Assembly (NCBI GenBank): GCA_948473115.1
Contig: CAOKWI010000040.1
Location: 1 to 40,056, forward strand
Direction: 5' to 3'
Origin: an uncultured Lachnospiraceae bacterium
GTDB taxonomy: Bacteria; Bacillota; Clostridia; Lachnospirales; Lachnospiraceae
Length of the DNA: 40,056 nt
Position numbers and translations under genes: made by a program. Numbering within the stretch: the stretch's first letter is position 1; every line of letters starts with the position of its first letter. Positions 7,250-15,899 of the stretch are shown here, in pieces. The notes under the pieces are model-generated. The model was given only the letters and a program-made list of their open reading frames with translations. It searched no databases and was not told the DNA's origin.

Positions 7250-8314
7250 ATGGGCAGAGCGGCGGCAAATGAGATCAACATTCCCAACCTGTTAAAGATA
7301 GGTGCGGGCACATTGGAGTATACAGGGGAATATTTGAAGAGCCTGGGACTGGACAAGGTGGTCATCCTGTTTGGCAACGGCCTGATCGAAATGTTCGGTG
7401 ACAGGGTCATGGCATCCTTAAAGCGGGCGGAGGTGGAAGTGCTGGAGTACCAGGAACTGGACACGGTCTGCATAGACGACCTGATCAGCCTGGCATTTTC
7501 TATGCCCAATAAGACCCAGGCGGTGGTGGGTTTAGGCGGCGGGAAGGTGATCGACGCGGCAAAATACTGCGGCTATCTGCTCAACCTTCCCTTCATCAGC
7601 GTTCCCACCTCTTCCTCCAGCGACGGTTTTTCCTCCTCCAGCGCCTCCCTGGTGGTGGAGGGGCGCAGGAAGTCCGTGCCCGCCAGGCTGGCATATGGCA
7701 TCGTCGTGGACACGGAGGTGATCCGGAGTGCGCCGGACAAATTCCTGTATTCCGGCATCGGTGACATGGTGGCGAAGATCACGGCGCTGTATGACTGGAA
7801 GTATGAGGGGGATCAGGGTTACACGGAAGTCAATGACTTTGCCATGATGATCGCCAAGAAGGCGGTCAACAGCTTTGTGCGCACCCCCTTTGACAGCATC
7901 AGGGAGGATCTGTTCCTGCGGGAACTGCTGGATTCCCTTGCCATGAGCGGCATCGCCAATGAGATTGCGGGCAGCAGCGCCCCCACCAGCGGCAGCGAGC
8001 ACCTGATCTCCCACGCCCTGGACAAGCTGCTGGAACAGCCCCAGCTTCACGGGGTGCAGGTGGGGATCGCCACGTACCTGATGAGCCTGGTACAGGATCA
8101 CAGGTACAAAAGGGTGGACACCGTTTTTACCCGGACCGGGTTTTGGGAGTATGTGGGTACGTTGGGAATGAAGCGGAGCGATTTTGAGGCGGCCATTGAC
8201 ATGGCGCCTTCCATAAAGCCTTTCCGCCACACCTATCTCCACGAGGAGGGATACCGGGAAAAGGCGAAGGAACTGCTGCGGACAGATGCCCATTTAAGCA
8301 GAATACTTGTGTGA
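7250..8314 (+). CDS. Glycerol-1-phosphate dehydrogenase-like iron-containing alcohol dehydrogenase (EgsA/AraM group)
   Basis: Encodes 354 residues. The Rossmann-like half carries VVGLGGGKVIDAAKY; PTSSSSDGFSSSSASL and TSGSEHLISHALD match the metal and substrate region of sn-glycerol-1-phosphate dehydrogenases rather than GldA glycerol dehydrogenases. The family reduces dihydroxyacetone phosphate to glycerol-1-phosphate with NAD(P)H. ATG 7250 was chosen because AAGGAG precedes it by about 9 bases; the frame is open further upstream, overlapping the HNH gene. It lies 25 bases after the HNH stop but differs in base composition, so it probably marks the right edge of the accessory island. Substrate is inferred from family motifs only. 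Confidence 0.75.
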   Translation: MGRAAANEINIPNLLKIGAGTLEYTGEYLKSLGLDKVVILFGNGLIEMFGDRVMASLKRAEVEVLEYQELDTVCIDDLISLAFSMPNKTQAVVGLGGGKVIDAAKYCGYLLNLPFISVPTSSSSDGFSSSSASLVVEGRRKSVPARLAYGIVVDTEVIRSAPDKFLYSGIGDMVAKITALYDWKYEGDQGYTEVNDFAMMIAKKAVNSFVRTPFDSIREDLFLRELLDSLAMSGIANEIAGSSAPTSGSEHLISHALDKLLEQPQLHGVQVGIATYLMSLVQDHRYKRVDTVFTRTGFWEYVGTLGMKRSDFEAAIDMAPSIKPFRHTYLHEEGYREKAKELLRTDAHLSRILV

Positions 8315-8444
8315 GGTGCTTTGACTTGCGGCGGTGCAGCTGGCTGCAAGGAGTTTAACCTCCGTAATCTGTGGGGAGAGCGTGAAGGGCAGGGCTGAAG
8401 AAGGCTGCAGAAGGCCGCAGCCTGTGGAAAGGCATGGTACCGGC

Positions 8445-9920
8445 ATGAAGAAAACAACGAGAAATATAGTGATTGTCAGCGGCGTCCTGTTATGGATGGT
8501 GCTTCTGTACCTGGCAGGCGGCTTCCTGCTGTCCTTTATGGGACTGGAATACCGGTTCTGGGTGGATTCGCTTGGCAAATGTCTGTGTATCCTGGCACTT
8601 CCTACATGGGGCATAGGAGTGGCAATCTGGAAACTCTGGCAGCGTTTCCAGGGGCATAGGGCAGGGAGGTGGCTGGTTAGGCTGGTTGGGGGCGTGGCAG
8701 TCTGTCTCGGCCTGGCATGGTCCTATTTCGGCACATTGCTTGCCATTGCCCTGTCCAAGGCGGATTACAGCCTGGGGGGCGGACTGGTGAGCGTGGTGGA
8801 GGCAAGCTTTTTTGGATCTACAGAGTACGCGGTCTATGAGAGCGTGGGTCCGTTTTTCAGGAGGGAAATCACCCTGACGCCGGAGAGGGTAGCGGCATAT
8901 CTCACGGACAAGTATCAAAGGGAGTTTTACCCCGTGGAGGAAGGCGGGGAAACGCGGTATGTGGAAGCCGGGCGGGAGGGGATCAGGATAGCGGTGGAGT
9001 TTACCGGAAGAGAGCTGTGTGAGGACTATCCCCAGGCATCGGCGGATGCTTACCTGGCGGAGGGCTGGCAGGCGCTGGGGCTGGAATGGCGTTCCTTTAT
9101 CCTGGAAACAGGACAGGGGGAGGAGCATTTCTGCATGGTGTTAAACGACGAAAAGAACGTGAATGCTTTCGGGGAGGATGTATACCGGCTTATACAGTAT
9201 ACCCTGGAGCAGCAGCCGGCGCTGGAAAAGTATGATGTGTCTGTTTATCTGGCGGCAAGGGAATATTATGGTCCGTGGTTCACGGTCGGCTTTGGCAGTA
9301 ACAGAACCTGGGAGGATCTTTCCACGCGCCATTACAAGTATGATTACGCCAAGGTCACCCAGTTGGTCAAGTGGGGAGTGGACAGCGTGAGGATAAAGAC
9401 CCATCAGGGCAGGATGGCCATGCGGGAAGAAATCAGTGATGTCGCAGTGAGGAACGCGGAAAGAGCCGAATTGGCATGCCAGGACCCGGCAGGTCAGGCC
9501 GCCCTGCCGGATCCTGGGCCGGAACCCACCCAGAGGGAGCTGGTGGAGGCGGAATTCCCGGAACAGTGCAGGGCAGCAGAAGCCATATGGGAAGCGGCGT
9601 TAAAGGATGCCGGATACGGGTATGAGCCCGGCGCCAATGCCAAGGGTAATCTGGTGATCTGGCTGGGCAAGCTGCCGGCGGACAATTTGCAGAGTGACAG
9701 TGCAGAAAGCGATTATTACCTGACCTACGACAGGGAGTCCCAAAACGGCAGCTGCTATCTGTTCGTGCTGTCGGAGGTGCCGGAGGGATATGGCATGAAT
9801 GACGCGTATCTGCGGGAATTCTACGCCTGTGAGAAGGATACCTTAAAGGTGGTCGCTGGAAACAAGACCTCCTGGGTCCAGGTGGGCAGCACCGAATACA
9901 GGGAAATCACGGGAGAGTGA
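8445..9920 (+). CDS. Membrane protein of unknown function
   Basis: Encodes 491 residues. Three hydrophobic segments lie in the first ~105 residues, after a short lysine-rich N-terminus (MKKTTRN). A large soluble C-terminal part of ~380 residues contains no motif I recognise. A proline-rich linker (LPDPGPEPTQ) splits that part in two. The ATG at 8445 is favoured because the membrane domain begins there; the ribosome site (GGAAAGG) is rather far upstream, and an open frame from 8334 is less convincing. It follows the dehydrogenase by 130 bases, and a hairpin lies downstream. No function is proposed. Confidence 0.7.
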   Translation: MKKTTRNIVIVSGVLLWMVLLYLAGGFLLSFMGLEYRFWVDSLGKCLCILALPTWGIGVAIWKLWQRFQGHRAGRWLVRLVGGVAVCLGLAWSYFGTLLAIALSKADYSLGGGLVSVVEASFFGSTEYAVYESVGPFFRREITLTPERVAAYLTDKYQREFYPVEEGGETRYVEAGREGIRIAVEFTGRELCEDYPQASADAYLAEGWQALGLEWRSFILETGQGEEHFCMVLNDEKNVNAFGEDVYRLIQYTLEQQPALEKYDVSVYLAAREYYGPWFTVGFGSNRTWEDLSTRHYKYDYAKVTQLVKWGVDSVRIKTHQGRMAMREEISDVAVRNAERAELACQDPAGQAALPDPGPEPTQRELVEAEFPEQCRAAEAIWEAALKDAGYGYEPGANAKGNLVIWLGKLPADNLQSDSAESDYYLTYDRESQNGSCYLFVLSEVPEGYGMNDAYLREFYACEKDTLKVVAGNKTSWVQVGSTEYREITGE

Positions 9921-10030
9921 AGCCCTTGCCATGATTCCCGCGAGCAAACATTGCATCGCCTCCCTCCGCCGCCTTGCACTGACGCAAACATCAAGTACTT
10001 ATTACTTCAGGATTAATGCAACGATGTACT

Positions 10031-10071
10031 AGGGGCACATACCTTATCCTGAGAGAAGGGTATATGCCCCT
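10031..10071 (+). terminator. Hairpin, possible terminator after the membrane-protein gene
   Basis: AGGGGCACATACCTT pairs with AAGGGTATATGCCCCT, allowing one mismatch and one bulge. Only a short TT run follows, so termination strength is uncertain. It would also lie 3' of the minus-strand small ORF ending at 10084. Confidence 0.45.
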
Positions 10072-10083
10072 TTGCCGGGTCTG

Positions 10084-10305
10084 TCATAAGGTATACTCCC
10101 TGGAAGGCTGGTAAAAGAAAGTCTGAAGTTGGCTGGCTGCGTCATAAGTGACGGTGTGGCAGTCAATGGGCTGTCTCTCGTCCAATGCCCTTTCCAGAGT
10201 CATTGCAAAAGACGCAGACCTGGAAGAACTGGGGTCACGCTGCTGAGAGTTGCTGTTTTCGCGCTTTGTTTTAGGAGCCTGAGAAACCATCTGAACACGG
10301 TACAC
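10084..10305 (-). CDS. Possible small hypothetical protein
   Basis: An open frame of up to 73 residues on the minus strand, ending in QLQTFFYQPSREYTL. The C-terminal half (FAMTLERALDERQPIDCHTVTYDA...) has a balanced, protein-like composition and resembles short hypothetical proteins I associate with Lachnospiraceae, but this is recall, not a search. The start is unclear: GTG at 10305 and ATG at 10290 are both open, no good ribosome site is visible, and the frame stays open for ~40 codons further upstream with no good initiation codon, so it may be a truncated gene. It lies in an otherwise empty spacer, divergent from the PilZ gene. Confidence 0.4.
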   Translation of the reverse strand: MYRVQMVSQAPKTKRENSNSQQRDPSSSRSASFAMTLERALDERQPIDCHTVTYDAASQLQTFFYQPSREYTL

Positions 10306-10474
10306 CCTGAAATCCGAATATCCGTTTGCTGCGTTAATCCCTCCCTGGCTGCATATTTCAACAGTTTCAATTTGTTCCTTGTACTTATAATATCGGTAGA
10401 AATAAGGGAAAGTTTACAGTTAACTTTGCAAAAATAAATAAATTTTCAGAAAAAAGATATTGGCCAGTACAGCG

Positions 10475-10503
10475 TTGTGAAAGAGAGCAATTTATGATAT
10501 GAT
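10475..10503 (+). promoter_or_regulatory. Promoter of the PilZ-transglutaminase gene pair
   Basis: TTGTGA (10475-10480), a 17-base spacer and TATGAT (10498-10503) sit 24 bases upstream of the PilZ gene's ATG. Spacing is ideal for a housekeeping sigma-A promoter. Confidence 0.6.
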
Positions 10504-10526
10504 AGAGATGCCGGGGGAATTGGCAG

Positions 10527-12095
10527 ATGGCGGATAACAGTAAAAATTTAAAAAATTGCAGAATATTGATACGCGACAGTGTGACGGGGGAATTGATTGC
10601 GGATACCACAGCCGAGGGGTACGACCCGAAAAGAAATCTGCTGACCGTCTTTGCAGGCGCGCTGAGCAGACCAGCGAAAAACAGACTTTCCCTGCTGGCG
10701 CTGGCGAAAGGCGGGGTGCTGGAGTATTCCGGAAACCTGCGCAAAATCGTCAACGGCATGGCGGAGATCGCGCTGTACGGCGAGCGGAAAAAGGAAAACA
10801 GGAATTTTACCCGATATGAGATGAGGACGGAAGGGCGGGTGGAAGCCCTGCTGATCGGGGACACCCGCATCGAGCTGCGGAAACCCGTTTCCATTGCCAT
10901 CCTTAACATCAGCGCCAACGGGATTCTGTTCCGCGGGGATATCGACGCTTTCCGCAGAGGCTCCAAGGTGCGGGTCAGGGTAGGGTTAAAGGACAGTTCA
11001 TTTGTGGGTGAGTATGAGATCGTGCGGTCCCAGAACCGGAACAAGGAGACCGCAGAGTACGGCTGCCGTAATATCCTGCCCGAGGGCGAGCAGGGAAATG
11101 ACGGGGAAGAGGAAATCCTGGATCCCAAACTGCGGCGTGAGGAAGCCGCAAGGAAGAAGATCAGGAACGGGGAGAGGAACCGTAAAAAAGAGGAAACCAC
11201 ATCCTTTCCGGAACTGGGCGATGCTTCTTATGATGTGCTGCAACAGCAGATGGAGCAGGTCTGCGGGTATACGGACTGGCTGAACAGGGTGGCCGTGCTG
11301 CATCAGGCAGGGGGCGGACTGTATCAGGCAGAGCAGGGACAGGAGACCGGGCAGGATCAGACGGAGGGCGGATCGAATCCGGTGAAGAACAGATCGAGTC
11401 GGCCGGAGACCGGACAGGATCAGACGGAGGGCGGACTGCGTCAGGCAGAACAGGGACAGGCGGCCGGGGATGCGGCGCTGGAGGCTCTGGCGGAGGATAT
11501 TTACCGCCGGGTCATGGAGACGGATGAAGCGGTGGTCCTGAATTGTATCCACAGAAAGCGTCCGGAGGAGGAAGCGCAGTCACGTCATTTGCTGAATCTG
11601 GCGCTGATAGGCGCGCTGATGGGGAAGTGGCTTCATTTTGATGAGACAATGACCAGAAAGCTGATCACAATGGGGCTTCTGGAGCAGACAGACGGGGATG
11701 CAAAGGAGAAGAACCGCATGCAGGCGCTCTATGCCAGGATACTGACTGTGGCGGATCTCTATGATTCCAGGGCGGCTCATCCCAGCCATGAAAAGGCGGG
11801 GATCCCTCTTGTGTTTCTGGAACAGATGCGCTATCGCGGCGTGAATCAGCCAACCGGTTCCGTGAAGATGCTGGAGTGGGTGTTGGCGGAGAATATATTG
11901 CATTGCATTTTATACAGGAAGATACTTTTGGCGGATCATACCATCGGGCAGCTGCTGTATGTGCTGCCGAATGATGTGGAGCATCCCATACTTGCCGTGA
12001 AAGGGGAGGTTTATCAGGAGATTGCTCCCTGGAGGCTGGTCTGGATCATTGTGGAGCCTGATGCAGTGAACGGGAACAGAGGTGAAAAGCATTGA
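10527..12095 (+). CDS. PilZ-domain protein with a degenerate HD-GYP-like C-terminal domain
   Basis: Encodes 522 residues. A PilZ c-di-GMP-binding domain lies at ~95-185, with the RNFTR motif and NISANG in place of the canonical D/NxSxxG; both key motifs are intact. The C-terminal half (from ~330) resembles an HD-GYP fold (ARILTVADLYDSR), but the HD metal ligands and the GYP loop are absent, so phosphodiesterase activity is unlikely. A low-complexity linker carries an imperfect repeat (ETGQDQTEGG twice, QAEQGQ twice). It probably senses c-di-GMP and acts through protein contact. Its stop overlaps the TTG start of the next gene, so the two are coupled. Confidence 0.78.
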   Translation: MADNSKNLKNCRILIRDSVTGELIADTTAEGYDPKRNLLTVFAGALSRPAKNRLSLLALAKGGVLEYSGNLRKIVNGMAEIALYGERKKENRNFTRYEMRTEGRVEALLIGDTRIELRKPVSIAILNISANGILFRGDIDAFRRGSKVRVRVGLKDSSFVGEYEIVRSQNRNKETAEYGCRNILPEGEQGNDGEEEILDPKLRREEAARKKIRNGERNRKKEETTSFPELGDASYDVLQQQMEQVCGYTDWLNRVAVLHQAGGGLYQAEQGQETGQDQTEGGSNPVKNRSSRPETGQDQTEGGLRQAEQGQAAGDAALEALAEDIYRRVMETDEAVVLNCIHRKRPEEEAQSRHLLNLALIGALMGKWLHFDETMTRKLITMGLLEQTDGDAKEKNRMQALYARILTVADLYDSRAAHPSHEKAGIPLVFLEQMRYRGVNQPTGSVKMLEWVLAENILHCILYRKILLADHTIGQLLYVLPNDVEHPILAVKGEVYQEIAPWRLVWIIVEPDAVNGNRGEKH

Positions 12096-13654
12096 AGGTA
12101 ATAAAAAGTTTTTTTATGGGAATCGCATTTTTGATTATTCTTTTCTGTGTGGGAATCTTTGTCTGCGCGCTTAGTCCCGATCTCACGTCACAGCTGGCGG
12201 GAGTCGTCGATAATGTGGAGGCGGTACAGATTCCGGTGGTGTCGGACAACGGGCTTTCCATTGGCCAGTCCGGCCTGAATTTCCCCGGAAACGGGAACAG
12301 CGGAACGGGAATCAATACCGGCTGGATCCGGGATCAGGGAAACCAGGGATATGTGACGCCCGGCAGTGAACCTGTGGCGCCGCCTGAAACGGTGAGCGGT
12401 ATGGGGGGATATGAGCCCGTCACGGAGGATCTTGAGCAGATACTGGAGGAGGAAGCGGATAATCTCACCGGGGTGATCGCCACAGGCGAGCTGGGAGAGG
12501 ATCTTTCCTTTGACGCTTCGATGTATCCCTATTATGCCATGCTGGAACCGGATCTACAGCGGCTTTACCGGCAGATCTATGCCAATGCCCAAAGTCTGAA
12601 TACCTCTTTTGTCCCTGTTGTGGAGGTCAGCGTCAGCCGGGTAAAAACGGTTTTTGAGGCGGTTTATAACGACCACCCGGAATTATTCTGGCTGGAAACA
12701 GGCTATTCCTGTAAATACCTGGGAAGCGGAAAATGTGTGGAACTGATCCTGAAATATAATGAGACGGCAGATTACCTGGAGCAGGCGAAGGCGGAATTTG
12801 GTTCCCGTGCGGAAGTGATCCTGTCCGGCGCCAGGTCACAGGGAACAGTCTTTGACCAGGAGAAATATATTCACGATGCGCTCATGGAAATGGTGGAATA
12901 TGATGAGGGCGCATCCATGAACCAGAGCGCATACAGCGCGCTGGTGCCGGGAAGGAGCGTCTGTGCGGGCTACGCCAGGGCGTTCCAGCATCTGATGCAG
13001 CAGCTGGGCATCCCCTGTTATTACTGTACCGGCACCTCCGGCGAGGATCATGCATGGAATATCGTAAAGCTGGACCAGACCTATTATAATGTGGACGTGA
13101 CCTGGGATGATACCAATCCCGGCACCTATGATTATTTCAACAAGTCTGACAATGAGTTTGCCAATACCCATGTGCGGAACAGCCTGTCCGTCTATCTGCC
13201 GGCCTGTGGTACGAGCGTGGCGGAGAATACAGGGGAAGCCAGTTCCGGTATCCGTGATCTGATTAATGAGAATCCACAGCAGCCCCTGGGGTGGATCAGC
13301 CGCGGGAAGCCGAATTTCTCCGAAGCCGACGCGGCGGCAGAAGCCTTGAAGGAGGAAAACCTGAGGAAGGCGGGGATCACGGAGGATCAGGTGATCGACA
13401 GCCTGGAGGAGTATTATAAGGATTGTGTGGAGCAGATGAAGACGGTGGGAACGGGCGAGCAGCAATTTTCCAATGTGGTTCCGGAATCCTTCTGGCCGTC
13501 CATTGAAAACGTATACAGCAGCAATGCTTACTGGAAAGGGTATGTGGAAACTGCCTTGAAGGAACTGAAAGCAGACAGCTTTGCGATCCAGCTGCAGGCG
13601 CAGCGCCTGGGCGGGGGATATTATCGGTTATATCACACGATATATACCGAGTGA
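12092..13654 (+). CDS. Membrane-anchored transglutaminase-like protein
   Basis: Encodes 520 residues from a TTG start placed after GAGGTG and overlapping the PilZ stop. An N-terminal hydrophobic segment (~5-27) acts as signal or anchor, so the protein is extracytoplasmic. A transglutaminase-like core holds the triad C291 (SVCAGYA), H320 (EDHAWNIV) and D335 (NVDVTWDD). Upstream of the core, NDHPELFWLE is shared with the lipoprotein at 23177, so the two are paralogues. Such domains act as peptidases or crosslinkers on cell-surface proteins. Coupling to a PilZ gene hints at c-di-GMP-linked surface remodelling; this is inference. Confidence 0.8.
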   Translation: MKVIKSFFMGIAFLIILFCVGIFVCALSPDLTSQLAGVVDNVEAVQIPVVSDNGLSIGQSGLNFPGNGNSGTGINTGWIRDQGNQGYVTPGSEPVAPPETVSGMGGYEPVTEDLEQILEEEADNLTGVIATGELGEDLSFDASMYPYYAMLEPDLQRLYRQIYANAQSLNTSFVPVVEVSVSRVKTVFEAVYNDHPELFWLETGYSCKYLGSGKCVELILKYNETADYLEQAKAEFGSRAEVILSGARSQGTVFDQEKYIHDALMEMVEYDEGASMNQSAYSALVPGRSVCAGYARAFQHLMQQLGIPCYYCTGTSGEDHAWNIVKLDQTYYNVDVTWDDTNPGTYDYFNKSDNEFANTHVRNSLSVYLPACGTSVAENTGEASSGIRDLINENPQQPLGWISRGKPNFSEADAAAEALKEENLRKAGITEDQVIDSLEEYYKDCVEQMKTVGTGEQQFSNVVPESFWPSIENVYSSNAYWKGYVETALKELKADSFAIQLQAQRLGGGYYRLYHTIYTE

Positions 13655-13687
13655 ATTGTCACATCATAAAAGACTGGGAGATGATAT

Positions 13688-13743
13688 CCATCTTTACGGT
13701 CGGATCAGCCAAAGGGCATCCGACCGCAAAGGTGGTTTTTTTG
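13688..13743 (+). terminator. Strong intrinsic terminator before spoIIIAA
   Basis: An 18-base-pair stem, CCATCTTTACGGTCGGAT against ATCCGACCGCAAAGGTGG, is followed directly by seven T residues. It separates the transglutaminase gene from the spoIIIA operon. Confidence 0.85.
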
Positions 13744-13801
13744 TGTGCGAAGAGGAATATCCGGAAACAGTTTTCATATATTGGAGAAAGGGGGACACGC
13801 C

Positions 13802-14938
13802 ATGGAAGAAACTATTTTGCAGTTGTTCCCGTTGGAACAGAGACCGTTCTGGCGGAAAGCGGTGCGGGAACTGGCCGGATTGCAGGAAATAAGGCTGAGG
13901 GCGGGACGTCCGGTGCTCCTCTACGGCGCGGGAAGGGAATATTTTCTCGATTCCGGCGGCGCCCTGACAGAGCGCAGGGAGGACGCCTTTTGTGTGGACA
14001 GGCAGGCCCTGGAGGCTGTCTTGAAGACCGTATGCCAGGACTCCCTCTATGCCTTTGAGGACGCCATCAGGCAGGGGTTCCTGACCGTGGCGGGTGGGCA
14101 CAGGGTCGGTATCTCGGGGCAGGCGGTCCTGGACGAGAGAGGCCGGGTCAGGACCATAAAGAATATCTCTTTTTTGAATATCAGGATAGCCCGTCAGGTC
14201 AGGGATGCAGCGGACCGGATCCTTCCCCTTGTGTACGACGGGGGCGAACTCCTCAATACGCTGATACTTGCGCCGCCGGGGGGCGGAAAGACTACCCTGC
14301 TGAGAGAACTGATCCGGCAGGTGTCGGACGGGAATCCGTTTGGAGCCGGTCAGACGGTGGGGGTGGTGGATGAGCGGTCTGAGCTGGCGGGTTCCTTTCT
14401 GGGGATGCCCCAGAACGACCTGGGGATCCGCACGGATGTGCTGGACGGCTGTCCGAAAAGGACCGGAATGCTGCTTCTGCTGCGCGCCATGTCCCCCAGG
14501 GTGATCGCCATCGACGAGCTGGGGAGCAGGGAGGAGATGGAGGCGCTGTATCAGACGGCCGCCTGCGGATGCCGGATCCTTGCCACCGCTCACGGAAATA
14601 CGCCTGCGGATGTGGAGAGACGCTTCGGCATCAGTGTCCGTGAACTGAGAAACGTATTCCAGGCGGTGATATGCCTGCACCGGAAATCGGGAAAATTCCT
14701 GGCGGAGCCGGTCTGGGGAAAGGAGAAAGCGTATGTTGAAGGCTGTGGGAGCCGTGATGATACTGACAGGGTGTCTTGGGCTGGGCGTATGGTATCGCAG
14801 CCAGTTTATCGGCAGGGTGAAGAACCTGCGGGCGTTACAGCAGATCCTGGATCTGTGGGAGAGCGAAGTGCGGTATGGCAAGGCTACGCTGGGGGAATGC
14901 TGCCTGCATATGCAAAAGCAGCTCAGAGAACCCTTTAG
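13802..14938 (+). CDS. spoIIIAA: Stage III sporulation protein AA (ATPase)
   Basis: Encodes 378 residues as read. Walker A is at ~157-164 (APPGGGKT, K163) and Walker B is VIAIDELG, as in the secretion-type ATPase SpoIIIAA that powers or gates the SpoIIIA channel between mother cell and forespore. ATG 13802 follows GAAAGGGGG; an open extension to 13745 lies over the terminator region. The family is normally about 310 residues, ending at the spoIIIAB ribosome site. Here the frame runs on for 68 more codons, overlapping spoIIIAB by 206 bases with low-information sequence. Either the normal stop was lost or there is a one-base error near 14700-14735. Confidence 0.9.
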   Translation: MEETILQLFPLEQRPFWRKAVRELAGLQEIRLRAGRPVLLYGAGREYFLDSGGALTERREDAFCVDRQALEAVLKTVCQDSLYAFEDAIRQGFLTVAGGHRVGISGQAVLDERGRVRTIKNISFLNIRIARQVRDAADRILPLVYDGGELLNTLILAPPGGGKTTLLRELIRQVSDGNPFGAGQTVGVVDERSELAGSFLGMPQNDLGIRTDVLDGCPKRTGMLLLLRAMSPRVIAIDELGSREEMEALYQTAACGCRILATAHGNTPADVERRFGISVRELRNVFQAVICLHRKSGKFLAEPVWGKEKAYVEGCGSRDDTDRVSWAGRMVSQPVYRQGEEPAGVTADPGSVGERSAVWQGYAGGMLPAYAKAAQRTL

Positions 14939-15251
14939 AAGCTGTTTTGAGGAGCTGAACAGGAGGCTTCGTGAGACGGAAGGGGAATCCTGCGGGAAAA
15001 TATTCCGAAGCGTCCTGGAGGAAGGCATGAGGGAACTGCCTTTACAGCAGGAGGACAGGGACGCATTTTTGCAGTTCATACCCGAGGATGGATATGTGGA
15101 CGGCCAGATGCAGCTTTTGTCCATTCAGAGAAGCAGAGACCTGCTGGAGGGCACCATCGGGAAGCTGGAGAGGGAAAACGGGGAGAAGTGCAGACTGGCG
15201 CTGGGGCTGGGGGCAATGAGCGGAATGCTGCTCATTCTGATATTGTGGTAA
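14733..15251 (+). CDS. spoIIIAB: Stage III sporulation protein AB
   Basis: Encodes 172 residues, the usual length. An N-terminal membrane segment (AVGAVMILTGCLGLGVWY) is followed by a helical middle and a C-terminal hydrophobic tail (MSGMLLILILW), as expected for SpoIIIAB, a GspF-like component of the SpoIIIA complex in the mother-cell membrane. AAAGGAG precedes its ATG. It lies almost wholly within the extended reading frame of spoIIIAA. spoIIIAC follows after a 19-base gap. Confidence 0.9.
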   Translation: MLKAVGAVMILTGCLGLGVWYRSQFIGRVKNLRALQQILDLWESEVRYGKATLGECCLHMQKQLREPFRSCFEELNRRLRETEGESCGKIFRSVLEEGMRELPLQQEDRDAFLQFIPEDGYVDGQMQLLSIQRSRDLLEGTIGKLERENGEKCRLALGLGAMSGMLLILILW

Positions 15252-15270
15252 AGGCAGAGGTGGAACGGCA

Positions 15271-15465
15271 ATGGGAGTAAGTCTGATATTTAAAATAGCG
15301 GCGGTGGGAATCCTGGTGACCATACTCAGCCAGATCCTGAAGCACAGCGGCAGGGAAGAGCATGCCTTCCTCATCAGCCTCGCGGGGCTGATCCTGGTGA
15401 TGACCTGGATCGTGCCCTATATATATGAGCTGTTTCAGACCATCCAGACATTGTTTTCCATCTGA
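15271..15465 (+). CDS. spoIIIAC: Stage III sporulation protein AC
   Basis: Encodes 64 residues with two hydrophobic helices joined by a short polar turn (LKHSGREEH), the size and shape of SpoIIIAC. It is a small integral membrane part of the mother-cell side of the SpoIIIA channel. An AGAGGTGG ribosome site lies upstream. Position between spoIIIAB and spoIIIAD confirms the call. Confidence 0.92.
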   Translation: MGVSLIFKIAAVGILVTILSQILKHSGREEHAFLISLAGLILVMTWIVPYIYELFQTIQTLFSI

Positions 15466-15494
15466 TTTATCAGAAGACATCCGGAGGGAGGGCC

Positions 15495-15884
15495 ATGATG
15501 GCGGAATTGATCAAAGTCTCATTTCTGGGAATTGCAGGCGTGCTCCTGGCAGTGCAGTTTAAGAGCCAGAAGCCCGAATACGGGGTCTATATCGGACTGG
15601 GCATAGGCATCCTGATCTTTGCGTTCTGCATGCGGCAGGTGGAGGCGGTGCTGCTACAGTTCGGAAGGATCCGGGAGTATCTGGGGGAAGCAGAAAGTTA
15701 TCTTTCCATTCTGCTCCGGGTCATAGGGATCACCTATGTCTGTGAGTTCAGTTCGGGGATCTGCAAGGACGCGGGATACCAGTCCATTGCCGGACAGATA
15801 GAGATCCTGGGAAAGCTGGCGGTCATGTTTGTAGGTCTGCCCATCCTGTTTACTGTGATGGAACAGATCCGGGGATTTCTGTAA
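15495..15884 (+). CDS. spoIIIAD: Stage III sporulation protein AD
   Basis: Encodes 129 residues with several membrane helices, homologous in layout to SpoIIIAC plus additional segments. Tandem ATGs (15495 and 15498) both follow GGAGGGAGGG; either can be the start. It belongs to the membrane core of the SpoIIIA complex. The spacing to spoIIIAE is 15 bases. Confidence 0.92.
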   Translation: MMAELIKVSFLGIAGVLLAVQFKSQKPEYGVYIGLGIGILIFAFCMRQVEAVLLQFGRIREYLGEAESYLSILLRVIGITYVCEFSSGICKDAGYQSIAGQIEILGKLAVMFVGLPILFTVMEQIRGFL

Positions 15885-15899
15885 AACGGAGGTGTGACA

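Noticed and set aside
13681..13760. c-di-GMP or other riboswitch before spoIIIAA
   Set aside because: The sequence folds as one long stem with a T run and lacks the conserved GEMM core, so it is an intrinsic terminator.
13694..15124. 476-codon minus-strand open frame opposite spoIIIAA/AB
   Set aside because: A product of G/C-rich codon bias; the plus strand carries clear spoIIIA genes and the antisense frame has low-complexity, motif-free sequence.
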